Of a stretch of 64,000 nt of DNA, positions 24,000 through 35,132 are shown piece after piece. Source of the DNA: Acanthochlamys bracteata (taxonomy: Eukaryota > Streptophyta > Magnoliopsida > Pandanales > Velloziaceae); contig CM034145.1 in NCBI GenBank assembly GCA_019914995.1, positions 5,215,262 through 5,279,261 of the forward strand, read 5' to 3'. The translations under genes and the position numbers were made by a program. The notes beneath the pieces were generated by a model, which was not told where the DNA came from, searched no databases, and saw nothing but the letters and a program-made list of their open reading frames with translations. Position 1 is the first letter of the stretch; every line of letters begins with the position of its first letter.

Positions 24000-26900
24000 C
24001 TAGCAACCAATCAACTTCTTTCGTCTAGCATGGGCAACTAGAATCAAGAAAACCAGGAAGCAAGCAAAAGTTGTAACTCCAACGAAGGAGAAGAAAAAGC
24101 CTTTGAAGTGAACCAATTCATAGGGCATGTTCATTCCAAAAATGCTGACTATAAGAGTGTCCAATGTCATGGCAGTCATCCCAAGGTTCATCACCAGCTG
24201 CAGTTGCATAAGCTTGTTTCGGAGGTTGTCAAGTTGAATGTTAACATAGTCTTCTGTATCATCGATATGTTCCCGAATCTGCAACATGGAAAGGCACACA
24301 TACTCTCAGTGTAGGTGTTAGTGATGTCAAGTTGTTTCTTCGGTTATTCATAGATCTTTCAGAGAAATTTTAGAAAGGACTGACCGTTAGGATTCTGTTA
24401 CGGATGCCATCTAGCTGCACAAAGTAGGCTTCTAGCAACATTTCCAGCTCTTCCACATCATCCATGCAGTAATGATAACGAGTTGTAGTACTAGATTCAG
24501 CAACATGATGAGCAGCAGAAGACACAATACTGGTCGAGTCCCCAGCAGCCATCAGAGCTTCAGATTTTTGGATATGGATCTGTTTCCGAGTCAGATAGAG
24601 TTGTGCCATGTCAACATCATCGTCTAAAAGATGTTCAAGTTCGTCGCGAAGCTGCAAAAAAGCACACATACAAAAAAGGAAAATCCATTTTTGATTAAAT
24701 AAATTATCTGGCCCTGCTCTTATGTAAAAGCTATTAATGGAACTCTTAGCATTCTTCAACAATCCAATAGGCTTGCATATCGGAAAGTTCAAACCAATAT
24801 CAACCTTAAGCATAACAAATGGATTCATTCATTTTAACAACTTTTTCCGTATGCATGCAAGACAAGTACACACCAATGAGATTCACATATAGAAAAGAGT
24901 GATTTTTCTCAAATCTGAACATACACTCAGAATCAATGAAGGAAATTCTTTTGAATTACTTGAGGTCTATTCAGAGGTAGCTGTCCAGAAAGTTAATATG
25001 GACTTATGAGGAGTGAATAGATAAATACCTTTTGAACACGTGCCAGCAAACGAGTAACTGTACTTTTTAGGCTACGGACACACTCTAAGTTTGAGGTGGT
25101 GACTCTCTTAGTTAGAGTATCCAGAACAGGATATGCATCTGCCTCTACATCAGCAGTAGAAGATTCCATGTGTGCGCAAACAACTTCCAAGGCAATCTCT
25201 AAGACCTGAAACTCAAACGGAAGTTCTGGTTGCTGTCCTTCGGCTGAATCCACACCAAGTAGCCACTCTCCCTCAACAGTAGACGGATCCTTGTCATGAT
25301 TTTGGTGAGAAAAATTTTGCTTCAGTTGTTCAATAAAAGGAATAACTTCGTGACACAGAGGATCCAATAGTAACACTTCTTCAGCAGAAACTATGGCTTT
25401 AACAAACTCTAGATTGACGATAAAAGCTTTTTCCCGGGCTGGAGCAAATTACAGAGCAGCGATTAACATGGTAGCACTTCGTATGCATTCTTTGAATTAG
25501 AAAAATCATATGCAAACTAGTAGTTTGCCTATTATGACCAGAATATTGGTTCTGCCAAAAAGATCTTTTTGAAGTGGCTACATCAAGAAGGTGCAAACTT
25601 TTAAGGAATAATATATCTTGTAAGAAGCTGAGTTTAAAGGCGTAAAATGCTGCAAACAAGGTATAATAAATCTAACTTGCTTAATGTTATGAATGCATAG
25701 TACAAACATTGGTCAATATGCAATCTTCATTAATATCTCCAAGCAACTCCTATTCCTAATGCAATTACATACATATTTGAAATGCATACAAAATCTTCAT
25801 CAAATAGCACAGATTGAAAGCTTTACCAGTACAAAATATAAAATTCTTCTTTGAGCATACGGTGCACATGAGAGATAGGTCATTGATCTGGCAAAACTGA
25901 TGCTAGGAAGTTATTGAATTTCTGAGATGTCTTATACAACAGCATTAAGAGATTGAATCTGATCGGGTATGTTGCATAGCAGGTATGAACTGACCAGAGT
26001 GAGCACAAGGCAAAAGCAACCTCATTTGAGAAAACAGCAAGAACAAATATCATGAATGTATCAAACAAAGAATAAATCATCACAGCAAAGGCAATAGAAG
26101 TAGCTGCCGGAGGGTTTTGTCATGGTGAAGCAAAAGCTCCTTCATCCCTAATTAAAAAGCTAGCAGCACATTCTTTTCATGTTTATTGCATACTATTCAA
26201 ATTCAGTAGATATTCCTTCATCCACAATTTTTAGCAGCAAAATCTTCCCCTGTCTTTAACATACTGTTGAAATTAGAAAACCACCCTTCTCTGTCACTAC
26301 TGAATCGAAATTAATGGACAGGGAATTCAGATTGAAACACCACAACTCTGCTTCAATAGCATTTTCATAGCTACATATGAACTAAAAAGTTGTTTCAAAA
26401 TCCTGAGCTGTCTGGTAAACAATGAATATTTATGAAGTTTAACTCTTTCGAAAGGGAAATTCCAGAAAAAACAAAAACAAATAAACAGCATAAGATACAA
26501 GGCAGCAAGATGAGGTATGTAATATGGGTGCTCTGTTCTCTTCATGCTATGCTCAAGGTGTAAGGCGTATTTTATCAAGGTGTAACATACAGTATGTCAT
26601 CTATTCTCTAGGACCTGTGTGGGTGTGGTCTAAATTTGCCATTCAGGGTGGCCATACTTGTATCTGTGTGCTCTGTTTGATTTTAGCTGACTAGCTCTTC
26701 TCTCTCTCTTCCATCTACTATCAATGGCATTTTATCCTCAAAGAGGGAAAGGACAGATAAATTGGAGATTTTAATCAATCTCTCCCAAACGCACAGAAAA
26801 TCTTATGGAAAATCAAGCTTGCAATCATAAAAAAAAAAACTAAAGTTCAAATCCTTACCAATTTAAACCATAGAAATTAGCAAGTCAACAAACTACAACC

Positions 26901-27478
26901 AATTTTGATCATGCAACAACAACAAAAAAAAAAACACCCAAAAAAAAGAGAGAGAATTTAGTGAATCTCACCGACAAGCTTGCAATCGTTGAAAAACCTA
27001 AAGTTCAAAGCTTAACTTGTTTTTGTTTGAGATAAAATTTGAAAAATCTATCACTTTCAATCCTAGAAATTACTAATTTAACACAAATACAACCGATTTC
27101 TATAATGCAACAACTACAAAAACACACATCAAAACAGGAAAATACTGAACTCTCACCAAGAATGTTGGACGAATTAGAGAACAAGGGGCCGAGAACACGA
27201 AGATCACGAACAGGTAACCCCACCCTTCGAACAATATTATTCCGTTCACACTCTGCAACTTCTGATCGACCAAATTTATCAATCCTCATCCACAGACGAA
27301 TACCGCCACCCTTCTTCTTCTTCGCTTTTTGATCACCATTGTTGTTGTTGCTGCTGTTGCAATTGTTAGAAGGATCCAACAGTGAGAATTGGGGCGGTGA
27401 TCGGACCAATCTGGTAGGTTTTCTGGTGAAGAGAGAAAGAGAACGTTTGCGATTCAATAACAAAGATCTCTTCCCCAT
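24000..27478 (-). CDS. MRS2-4: MRS2/CorA-type magnesium transporter, MRS2-4/-6-like
   Basis: CorA-family Mg2+ channel, forming a pentamer in an internal membrane. Exons on the minus strand: 27478-27157, 25438-25029, 24651-24385 and 24278-24000, together 1278 nt and 425 residues, the normal family size. The N-terminus is basic (LLLNRKRSLSLFTRK) with an Asn-rich stretch. Then come the conserved LWMRID block, ARDLRVLGP-type segment (here VRDLRVLGP), AFIVNLEFVKAIVSAEEVLL, the long helix FEFQVLEIALEVVC, RDELEHLLDDDVDMAQLYLT, EELEMLLEAYFVQLDGIRN and HIDDTEDYVNIQLDNLRN. The signature GMN occurs as SIFGMNMPYE at the end of the first span. A second span and a basic ARRKKLIGC tail follow. Intron 1 is 1.7 kb. 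The subclade (MRS2-4, ER-type, versus MRS2-6, mitochondrial) rests on memory of the N-terminus and LARVQKV region. Confidence 0.93.
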
Positions 27479-28384
27479 TGTTGTTATTTGTCGCCGGTCA
27501 CAGAATCACCGCCACCCGTGATTCTAACCCATCGATCGAACAACAAAGAAACAAAGCCAAAACTACGACTAGAATGAATTCAATTGCATTAAATTAAATT
27601 TCTTTTTTGTTTCAGGAGTTCAACACGTTCACGATTCCCTAGATTTTCGGAAACCGAATTATTAGCGGGAAATTTGTTAGACGCCTACTAGAGAGTAGCC
27701 TAGTACAGCAATACCTTCTAGTGTTATATTGGTTTTTCAGATCAGGTCCTAAAGAAATATTTACGTATTATAAACCGCTTCATATTACTTGTATAGTGTT
27801 CATTGAACTATATCCTAATTTGGTGAGAGAAATTGCAAACTTATGAAGTTAGAGTAAATTGCAAACTTAGTGTTATTTTCATTGCTCAGTGGATGCAGGC
27901 TCCTCCTAGCACCAACTACATTGGTATGTCATGTGGGGTTCACAGCTACAACAGTTGAAGAAACAACATTGGCATGCAGGTAATGTTTAGAATTACTTAT
28001 AAAATTAGAACAAAAAATATTTTAAAATTTTTAAAACATAAAATATTTTTATCTAAAAAATAATAAAAAAATCTTATGATATAATTTTTTTATACTTTTC
28101 AAATTTTCAAATAAATTTTATAAAATATTATACAAAATTATTATAAGATAAAAAATTAAAAATTAAAAGAAAAAGTAATTAATAAGCACTGTCAAACAGT
28201 GCCGTAGTATTACTGATTCAAGTTCACCCCCTTGCAAGCAGTTGCTTTGTCAACACACTTGAGCATCCTAAACTATGATCCACAACGCAAATTATAAATA
28301 AGTACAGCTCGAAATTGATGTATATAAAAGTTATTTACAGAGGAAAAGTGAAAAAAGAATATAAAAAGCTTCTATTACTCGGTT
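27479..28384. other. Promoter side of the MRS2-4-like gene and an AT-rich repeat
   Basis: Bases 27479-27700 are the likely 5' leader and promoter of the minus-strand transporter. From about 27985 to 28200 an AT-rich block of the MITE-like family is seen (AAATTTTATAAAATATTA, TAAAAAATTAAAAATTAAAA), starting at AATGTTTAGAATTAC and ending near CTGTCAAACAGTG. Confidence 0.45.
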
Positions 28385-30800
28385 TGTTCTTTTGTTCTGA
28401 GTTCTTTCTTTAATGGAAGGCTCTCATGCCCACAAGTGGCAAGCTGTTCTGTTAATTTAGAAGATGCTTGTTCATATTTCTTGTTCGTTAGCTTCATTTG
28501 TCCACCGGCTCCTTGTACCTCTTTCAGTATGCACCTCTAGTTTACCTTCTGTAGATTGTAGTTGCATCCTAAGCTTTGTTTTGTATTTACCACTCAGCAA
28601 AGCTTCCTGACAAAGAGGAAACAAAAGAGTTAAATATATAATGTGGTCAATGGTCAAACCTAAATTTCATAAAATCTGCAGAATGTTTATCTTGGAACTG
28701 ATAATGCACGAACACAAGTTATTCTACATGTGGAAAATGAACCTAACCTAAAGCAAATCAACACTATTTACCAAGATCTTGAAACTTCTGCTCTCAACTA
28801 TCTGCAAGAAAACTATCTATTATTAACACTACAATGTAACCCTACAGCTTAACAAAGAGTCATCAGTATGGCTACATGCCATGTGGAAAATTGTACAAGA
28901 CAATATTTGTCTCTCCAATGTGACGATGAGCTTCAAGGTTAAGTAACCACAATAGTATCGCAGTTCAATGCTGAATTTCTAATGGTAAAGTGAAATAGAT
29001 ACTAAAAAGAGCATAAGTTCGATGGATCTTAAAGCTGCCAGTTTTAAGTGCATGCATGCATCGTACATGTTATATCTTATATGCTTTTCTCCTTTTCCCT
29101 TAAACCCCCTTTGTATTGCGCATTTTGCCAACCAAGTATTAGAAGCAATTGATTAATAGCTTCCTAATAAGAAAAACCAAGGCAATAACATAATTAAGTT
29201 TGTTCTAACAAGTATATAGCTGTTTGCTGCACAGAATTAAACAAACTTAGGAAAATGTGGCAAGCAAAGGGTAAAAATGCCTGCCATGGCAATCAGGTAT
29301 TCCTTTGCTCGGATTTCTTGCCCATATGCAATCATCACCCAATAAGTATCTAAGTAGAGAGAAACTTCCACAAATGAAGTTTAGCTTTGGGGTTGGGATC
29401 CAGATGCACTTGTGATCTAAGTTGTGAGTTTTGCAAGTAAAATTGATGACATTAATTGTAAAAAAGCATAAAACTTAATGAGAATATTATGCAAAGGAAG
29501 CAAGAGCAAATCTACATGCAAAGATCAAACTAAAATATCTAGCAGATGGACATTTTGTTAGTATATCACCTTTTACCATCAGCTATACATAGCAGTTTTA
29601 AGAAGAAAATCAGCAGCCAAATAAGGTTCCTTCTGACTGGGGAAGACAGATAGGAATGCAGATGCATATAGAGAAGTTAAGGCCTCCTGTATGCGCTGAA
29701 AGAATCATACACAGCTAGAGGGATGATTCCTGGTGCTTCAACTGCGCTCCGCATCATGTGTGTCTTTCCACTGCTGGTTTGCCTATAAGCAAATACAGTA
29801 CCTATTTAGCAAGTTACTGATGAGGGTTAAAAAAAAGAAAAGGCAAACTGAGCAGCTGATGAATGGAAGCAGAGAAAAGTACCTTCCCGGCCATTAAAAC
29901 AAAAACAAAGTACACTCAAGACAGCCATGGATGATAAACAAATGGAGCAGCCACCGTTACCCCACTGAATTAAGTCAACTTTGCTGGATCCAGTACATGC
30001 TAGAGATAAAGAATTTTCTGTGAACTTATACAAACATGATTGCTGGCATGAGTTTAGATAACCACGTGACCTTGTTAGAATTAAGTGCCACCATATGTGG
30101 TTTCAAACTAAATATTACATATTCATTAATGTAGTATTACCAAGCAGGAATTGGCAATTGTAGCATGTTAAATCAACCATGCTTGACTAGAATTGTCCTA
30201 CTAGTTCGATACTAAATTAGCAAAACCGAGCTTTTAGCCATGTCTTTCAAAGTCTGCCTATCATAGCACAATTCATTTCTATGATTCAAAACTAGTATAC
30301 AAACACATACCTGCATCTTCAAAAAGCAACAACTAGATGCTAAATAGAGAAAATTTTCCAAAAAAAGAAATTTATGATTTCATAGAGCAAAATCAATTTA
30401 CAACGAACAAATGATGAAAATTTCTCGCGTGGATTGCCAATTCCACTAATAGCTTAAACCTTAAATCGAAACTACATTTTGACAAATCAAACTAACAGAA
30501 TTAATCAAAATTGAATAATAACAGGAGTAAAGAAGAAAAGTTAGCGAAAAACCATTCAACCCGCGGACTGCTGAAGCCACGATATCCTTCGTCTTAGATC
30601 CATAAAAATCTACAGTCTTCGAATGCTCCCCAAAATTCTTATCTACAAGTTTGACAAAACCAAAACAATTCAACATTCAAGCAAAAAGCTTTTCAAAAAC
30701 AAAAAAAAAATCCCACCACACTCGAACTTAATCGGTTGCTGGAGATATTCAACGGCTTGTGTTCGAGTCCTCCGGCGACGACGACCATGCTCAAACTGCC
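28385..30800 (-). pseudogene. KIN-7-type (CENP-E-like) kinesin pseudogene, internally deleted
   Basis: Minus-strand pieces match the start and the end of a plant CENP-E-like kinesin (KIN-7O type). At about 30790-30550 the frame holds KTVDFYGSKTKDIVASAVRG and LNG, preceded by a weak PLNISSNRLSSS-like stretch. The next piece, from 29801 after an AG acceptor, continues in phase as TVFAYRQTSSGKTHMMRS and APGIIPLAVYDSF. It includes the P-loop GxxxxSSGKT, but YGQT has become YRQT. After a gap of about 1.1 kb without recognisable motor sequence, 28608-28385 gives a coiled-coil-like tail (YKTKLRMQLQSTEGKLEVHT, then in another frame LTNKKYEQASSKLTEQLA). Most of the motor domain and the long stalk are missing and the tail is frameshifted. 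It is a relic of an ordinary host gene. Extent of the first exon is approximate. Confidence 0.75.
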
Positions 30801-31169
30801 ACGTCGATTGTCTCCATTTCAGATTCCCATCTCTCTCTCTTCCTCAGATTGAGATTTTGGAATTCCCGCTCCGTGATTTTGTGTGCGCGAAAGAAATTAC
30901 AAAATAGTGACACGAGATCGCATTTAGTAATATAAGGGGCTTTTAATCACCACTTTCATGTTAGCAATTAGCAAATCAAATCTTTTATCATTTTAATAAA
31001 CTTTGTGTGTACGGACAAAGATGTGTTAATACAAAAGCCGATGACTTGCGCTTATTAGAAATTTCTCCATAAAGACCAAATACTTGTAGTTAATTGCAAT
31101 GGTTTATTCTATAGTTCAAAATTATAATCTCATTAAATACACAAATCTATTATTTTTTATTGATCTAAA
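30801..31169. other. Spacer upstream of the kinesin relic
   Basis: No gene seen. TCTCTCTCTCTTCC at about 30830-30843 could be a remnant of the kinesin leader. Confidence 0.35.
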
Positions 31170-31799
31170 TCATTATTTAAAAAATCAACTCAGTGCTTGA
31201 TCCAAAAATATTATTGAATCACTAGATCACTGATTAACTCACGGGTCATGAATTGATCCACTAAATCAAATTAAATTTATTAAATAAATATTAATATTAT
31301 AGATATAGAATATATATTATAAAATATCTATTGTAGTAGTTATTTATTTTTCTTAAAATATAATTATATATACAATAAATATTGAATATGTTTTTTGAAG
31401 TTATAATTTTTATTTTTTAAGCAATAGTCTTCAAAAGTCAAAACAATAGCCAAAAGTTCAAAATATAGTAAAATTTTAATATTTTAAATATTATAAATTA
31501 CCTACACTATATGTAATTATGTTTAACCGTTTGTAATTTTGTAAATATAGTAATGAATAACAAATTTAACTTAAAAAGTAAACGTGTTTTAATATTTTAT
31601 TTCTTTTATTATTTTTTTGACAATAACACCGGATTATCGTTTTATCAAGCACCGGATTATTCGAAAATTAATTAAATTGATACGTATTTTATCGAGTTTG
31701 TTGCATACCAAGTTATGCTAATCATCGAATCCAAAATCAATACCGGATCACTGAAATCTGGATCGATCCGACCGATTCGGGTTAAAATTTAAAAACACA
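31170..31799. mobile_element. hAT-like MITE with perfect 8-bp target duplication
   Basis: Flanking GATCTAAA is found at 31162-31169 and 31800-31807. The ends TCATTATTTAAAAAATCAAC and the inverse of TGTGTTTTTAAATTTTAACC are weak inverted repeats. Like the other hAT-like copies it has an AT-rich middle with CCGGAT and GATCGATCCGACCG stretches near the right end. No coding capacity. Confidence 0.65.
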
Positions 31800-32196
31800 G
31801 ATCTAAACAATCATAATCTCTTTAAGTATCTATCCACGAAAGTTGGCAAGCTTAGATCCCATTCACTAATTAGATTAACCAGACAAATCATTTCACTGGT
31901 TTAGGATTTGTTTGGTGACACTGCTTAAGGTCGTAATCTAAAGTCCCAAAGTCAGAATATTTTAGCTTTCAGATTTTATGGTTTTTCTGATTCTTGACGG
32001 ATGGAAACTATAATCAAAATTATTATCAAACAGAATCAACAAAGTCAAGCCAAAACAAAATATATTTTTTAGCTTCTGACATAATGTTAGAACGTCGATG
32101 CACAAAAATCTTAAATTAGAAATTTAAAATCTTGTAAAATAAGGACCTATATTTACTGTGAAACAAATTGATAGCCTATTTATGCAAAACTGGAAA

Positions 32197-32268
32197 AACT
32201 CACGGGTCATGAATTGGGTTTGATAAATCGACTCGAACCCATCCGACCAGAATAATCGAGTCTCCAAC
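32197..32268 (+). promoter_or_regulatory. Leader of the small two-exon gene, partly transposon-like
   Basis: A 20-nt stretch at 32197-32216 is identical to 31236-31255 inside the hAT-like element next door, and the following TCGACTCGAACCCATCCGACC is of the same style. The leader of the gene starting at 32269 therefore seems to contain, or be copied from, transposon sequence. Confidence 0.5.
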
Positions 32269-34116
32269 ATGGGCAACGGCGTCGGCGGAGAGAGCGCAAG
32301 CGTCGGTAGTGGCGGTGTTGGCGGCGGTGGTGGAGGGTTTAGAGCAAGGTTAGATCATTACTTGTACAGTGGTGAGAAGAAGCACGTATTCGCTGGCATC
32401 GTTATTATCAGCGTTGTGTTTGGTGTTCCTTGGTATCTCATGAACAGAGGTATTCATTTATTTATTTATTCTATAAGAAAGTTACTAACTTTTGATTCGT
32501 TGTTCGTTGAATGAAATTTTGGTTCAATTCTTTCTCATTGTTGAAGTGGTTTTTTTTGGAAAGTTGGTTTCTTCTTGTTGATTTTGATTTTGTTTTGCAA
32601 TGTTGCTTTTAGAAGTGGTAACAATGGGCAAGATTTAAATTTTGAGGTGTGTAGATTTCCTTTAACTATTTATGGCAAATAAATGTTGTGGAATCGCAAA
32701 AGTATGCTTAGGCAGTTCCTTCGCTGAGCACAACAGAATGAAGAGGAATTTGTTTCATTTCAAATACTTCTTCTTATGAAGAGAAGGAAGGAGAAAAAGC
32801 GAAATATTCCTACTCGCAAATAAATCCTTTTGTTTCCAAGTCGAATTCTTATAGTAATTCGACCTATTGCTCTGGATCCCTGTTTACTAGGAAGAAAAGA
32901 ATAAAAAGGATCGAACTATCTACTCATTATTCGGAGGTGATTCATAGAACACCAAAAGCTGTGGTATCTTAGGGACCTAACGTAGGTCACATCCCTCATG
33001 ACATAAGATAAAAAGATCCAAACCTTCCTCTTCGGAGCGGACACGGACGTGGCCAAAACATATAAGAAAAGATCGGCCTAGTCAGGGACATCTATCTGCA
33101 TATTTTGTGACTGTTATTAAAGTTAACATTTCGACCAGACTATTTATGTGTGCATTACTGTGGGTATATGCTAAGGCCAAGGGCGCGCTAGTTTGTTTGA
33201 ATTTGACGTTTAGTTTCTTCGCATAGTTTGAGAAATAACTTTGCTTCTGTGGGAAGGGCTTCAATTGGTGCTGATGGAGCACTACCTCGAAAGGTTCTTG
33301 GAAAGAAAACTTCTTCATACGCTTTTAGAAAAGAAATTAAACTATTCAAGATGATGTTTCTAACCTTTTTATTAGCTTAGTAGAGTTCCAAAGACATATT
33401 GGGATGGTAGTGCGTGTCATTCTTGCAATTTGGTTTCTTTTCTGTCATACATGAGGAGTGATTTTGAAGTTCGTAAAAAGAAAATAACATCTACTATAGT
33501 GTCTACAAATTGGGAAAGAAAAGTTATGCCTAGTGAAATCGAGGTCAGCACGTTAATCTTGGTGTAGCATCTAGCTAGTCCAGTGGATTTTAATCAGCCA
33601 GATTAATGGGTACAATTGTTACAATAACCTAGATAGTGGACCTGCGTGATACTGGTGAGATTGGCTGATTCCTGCCAAGAATATACATTTTATGCTTTCA
33701 ACGAACATTCTGTAAACTTCTGACCAATTTGAGTTTTCTATTTTCTTTTTGTATATGTCATTCTTTTTATAAGTGAATTGCTCGTTGATTTGGTTGAGTT
33801 TGTCAATTTTGTACTTATAGATGAGTAAGCTGATCCATCCTCTGTTAGTCTTCTTTATAGGGTTCAAATCATGATTTGTTTTCCTGATTATGATCTAATA
33901 GACAAAGGATTTGTTATACTCATCAATCACATCTGACGATGCTTACTATGAACAATTGATACTTTATACTGTTATTTTATGCAAAAGTTAGTAGAAAAAT
34001 TTCAGAACTTTATTTAATTGTGAATACTTCATGTGACAGGATCAAACCATCAGTCTCATCAAGATTACATGGAAATGGCTGATAAAGCACGAAAAGAAAG
34101 GCTCGGCCAGCAGTAA
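32269..34116 (+). CDS. Small glycine-rich N-terminus single-pass membrane protein, two exons
   Basis: Exon 1 is 32269-32449 and exon 2 is 34040-34116, 258 nt in all, giving 85 residues. The junction joins AACAGAG to GATCAAAC with GT (32450) and AG (34039) at the intron ends and keeps the frame. The protein has a Gly/Ser/Val-rich N-terminus (about residues 1-24), FRARLDHYLYSGEKKHV, a hydrophobic span at about residues 43-60 (GIVIISVVFGVPWYLM), then NRGSNHQSHQDYMEMADKARKERLGQQ in two parts. I recall near-identical predicted proteins across land plants but no function. Small size, a single span and a charged C-terminal helix would suit an accessory subunit of an organelle membrane complex, which is only a guess. 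The ATG at 32269 is the first in frame. Confidence 0.82.
32690..33060 (+). other. Organelle-like segment inside the intron of the small membrane-protein gene
   Basis: Within the intron of the gene at 32269-34116, about 370 bp have less A/T than the surroundings. They read on the plus strand as conserved-looking protein pieces such as EVIHRTPKAVVS and, after a stop, GPNVGHIPHDIR and KDPNLPLRSGHGRGQNI. This looks like a broken mitochondrial or plastid reading frame copied into the nucleus. I could not identify the parent gene. Confidence 0.4.
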
Positions 34117-35132
34117 GATTGCTGAAGAATCACTCTGAAGAATTGTCTATTTTCTACAACCATTTTGATACTTGGCAGTGATACTTGTCACGGATCCAGC
34201 AATTAGTTGATGTTTCCGTTTGATTTATTTGCTTATATGAAGTACATCTTTTTTACTGGTGCCTAAGCAGGTTGTCTACATATGTGGATATCCTGGTGAA
34301 GAAAACGGCTTATAAGATGCATATGGGTAGCTATCTGAGTTTTCTCAAGATACGTCTACTAGTATTCGGAATAAGCTTCATATTTGAAAGCTTGTACCTT
34401 TGTTAATGTTTTCAAGAAGCTATGGCTTTTACTTAACAATTTTTTGGTTTGCAAAATTTATATTGTGGATTATAGTATTTTTTTTATTGATTTGGAATGA
34501 TGTAAATGCTGAATGAAGCATATACAAACTAGCCAAGCAATTTCTGGTTCTAATACTATTGTTATTGATGTACTTCTATAGTTTGGACACGTTTGGCTAA
34601 GCGTTCTAACTCTTTTATTTTATTAAATAAATATTTTATATTTTATATTTTTTAAAATATTTTATAGAATTTTTTTAAATTTTGAAATTATATATGTTGT
34701 AAAATTTTTATATATATAATTTTTTTAAGATAAAAAGTAAACTCGTTTTTTTTTAATTTTTAAAAAATTATTTTTATTTTAAAAAAAGTTTATTCATAAG
34801 CACTCTTAAGAATCCCCTTCATTCTTGAGTAGTCATAATATTTTCGTGCAGGTTCAAATACGCTAGTCCGGCATTACATAACACAGCTCAGTATACATGT
34901 ATTATAAACAACTATACAGAACTCAGAGTGCTGATGTTTCAAAATGTGATTCAATATAAAAATTGATAAATATTATTGATACCAAATCTTTTACAATGGG
35001 ATACATCATGCTGCATAGGTAAAGAATTTATATATACATCAACGAACATGAATGGCCTATTAACTGATGCGAGTTGAATGCATCAGGATGTAATCCCTCC
35101 ATCTTTCTATATTCTTAAAGTTTGCTAAAGTT
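34117..35132. other. Intergenic spacer between convergent genes, with one AT-rich repeat
   Basis: Bases after 34117 are the 3' UTR of the small membrane-protein gene. About 34578-34815 is an AT-rich MITE-like copy (left end ACACGTTTGGCTAAGC, TTTTATATTTTTTAAAATAT in the core). The last 270 bases are the likely 3' UTR of the MRS2-1-like gene. Confidence 0.5.
34578..34815. repeat. AT-rich GTTTGG-ended MITE-like repeat
   Basis: The left end is ACACGTTTGGCTAAGCGTTC; the right end is a degraded AAGCACTCTTAAGAATCCCC. The A/T core shares blocks with the copies at 23.0 and 60.0 kb. No coding capacity. Confidence 0.55.
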
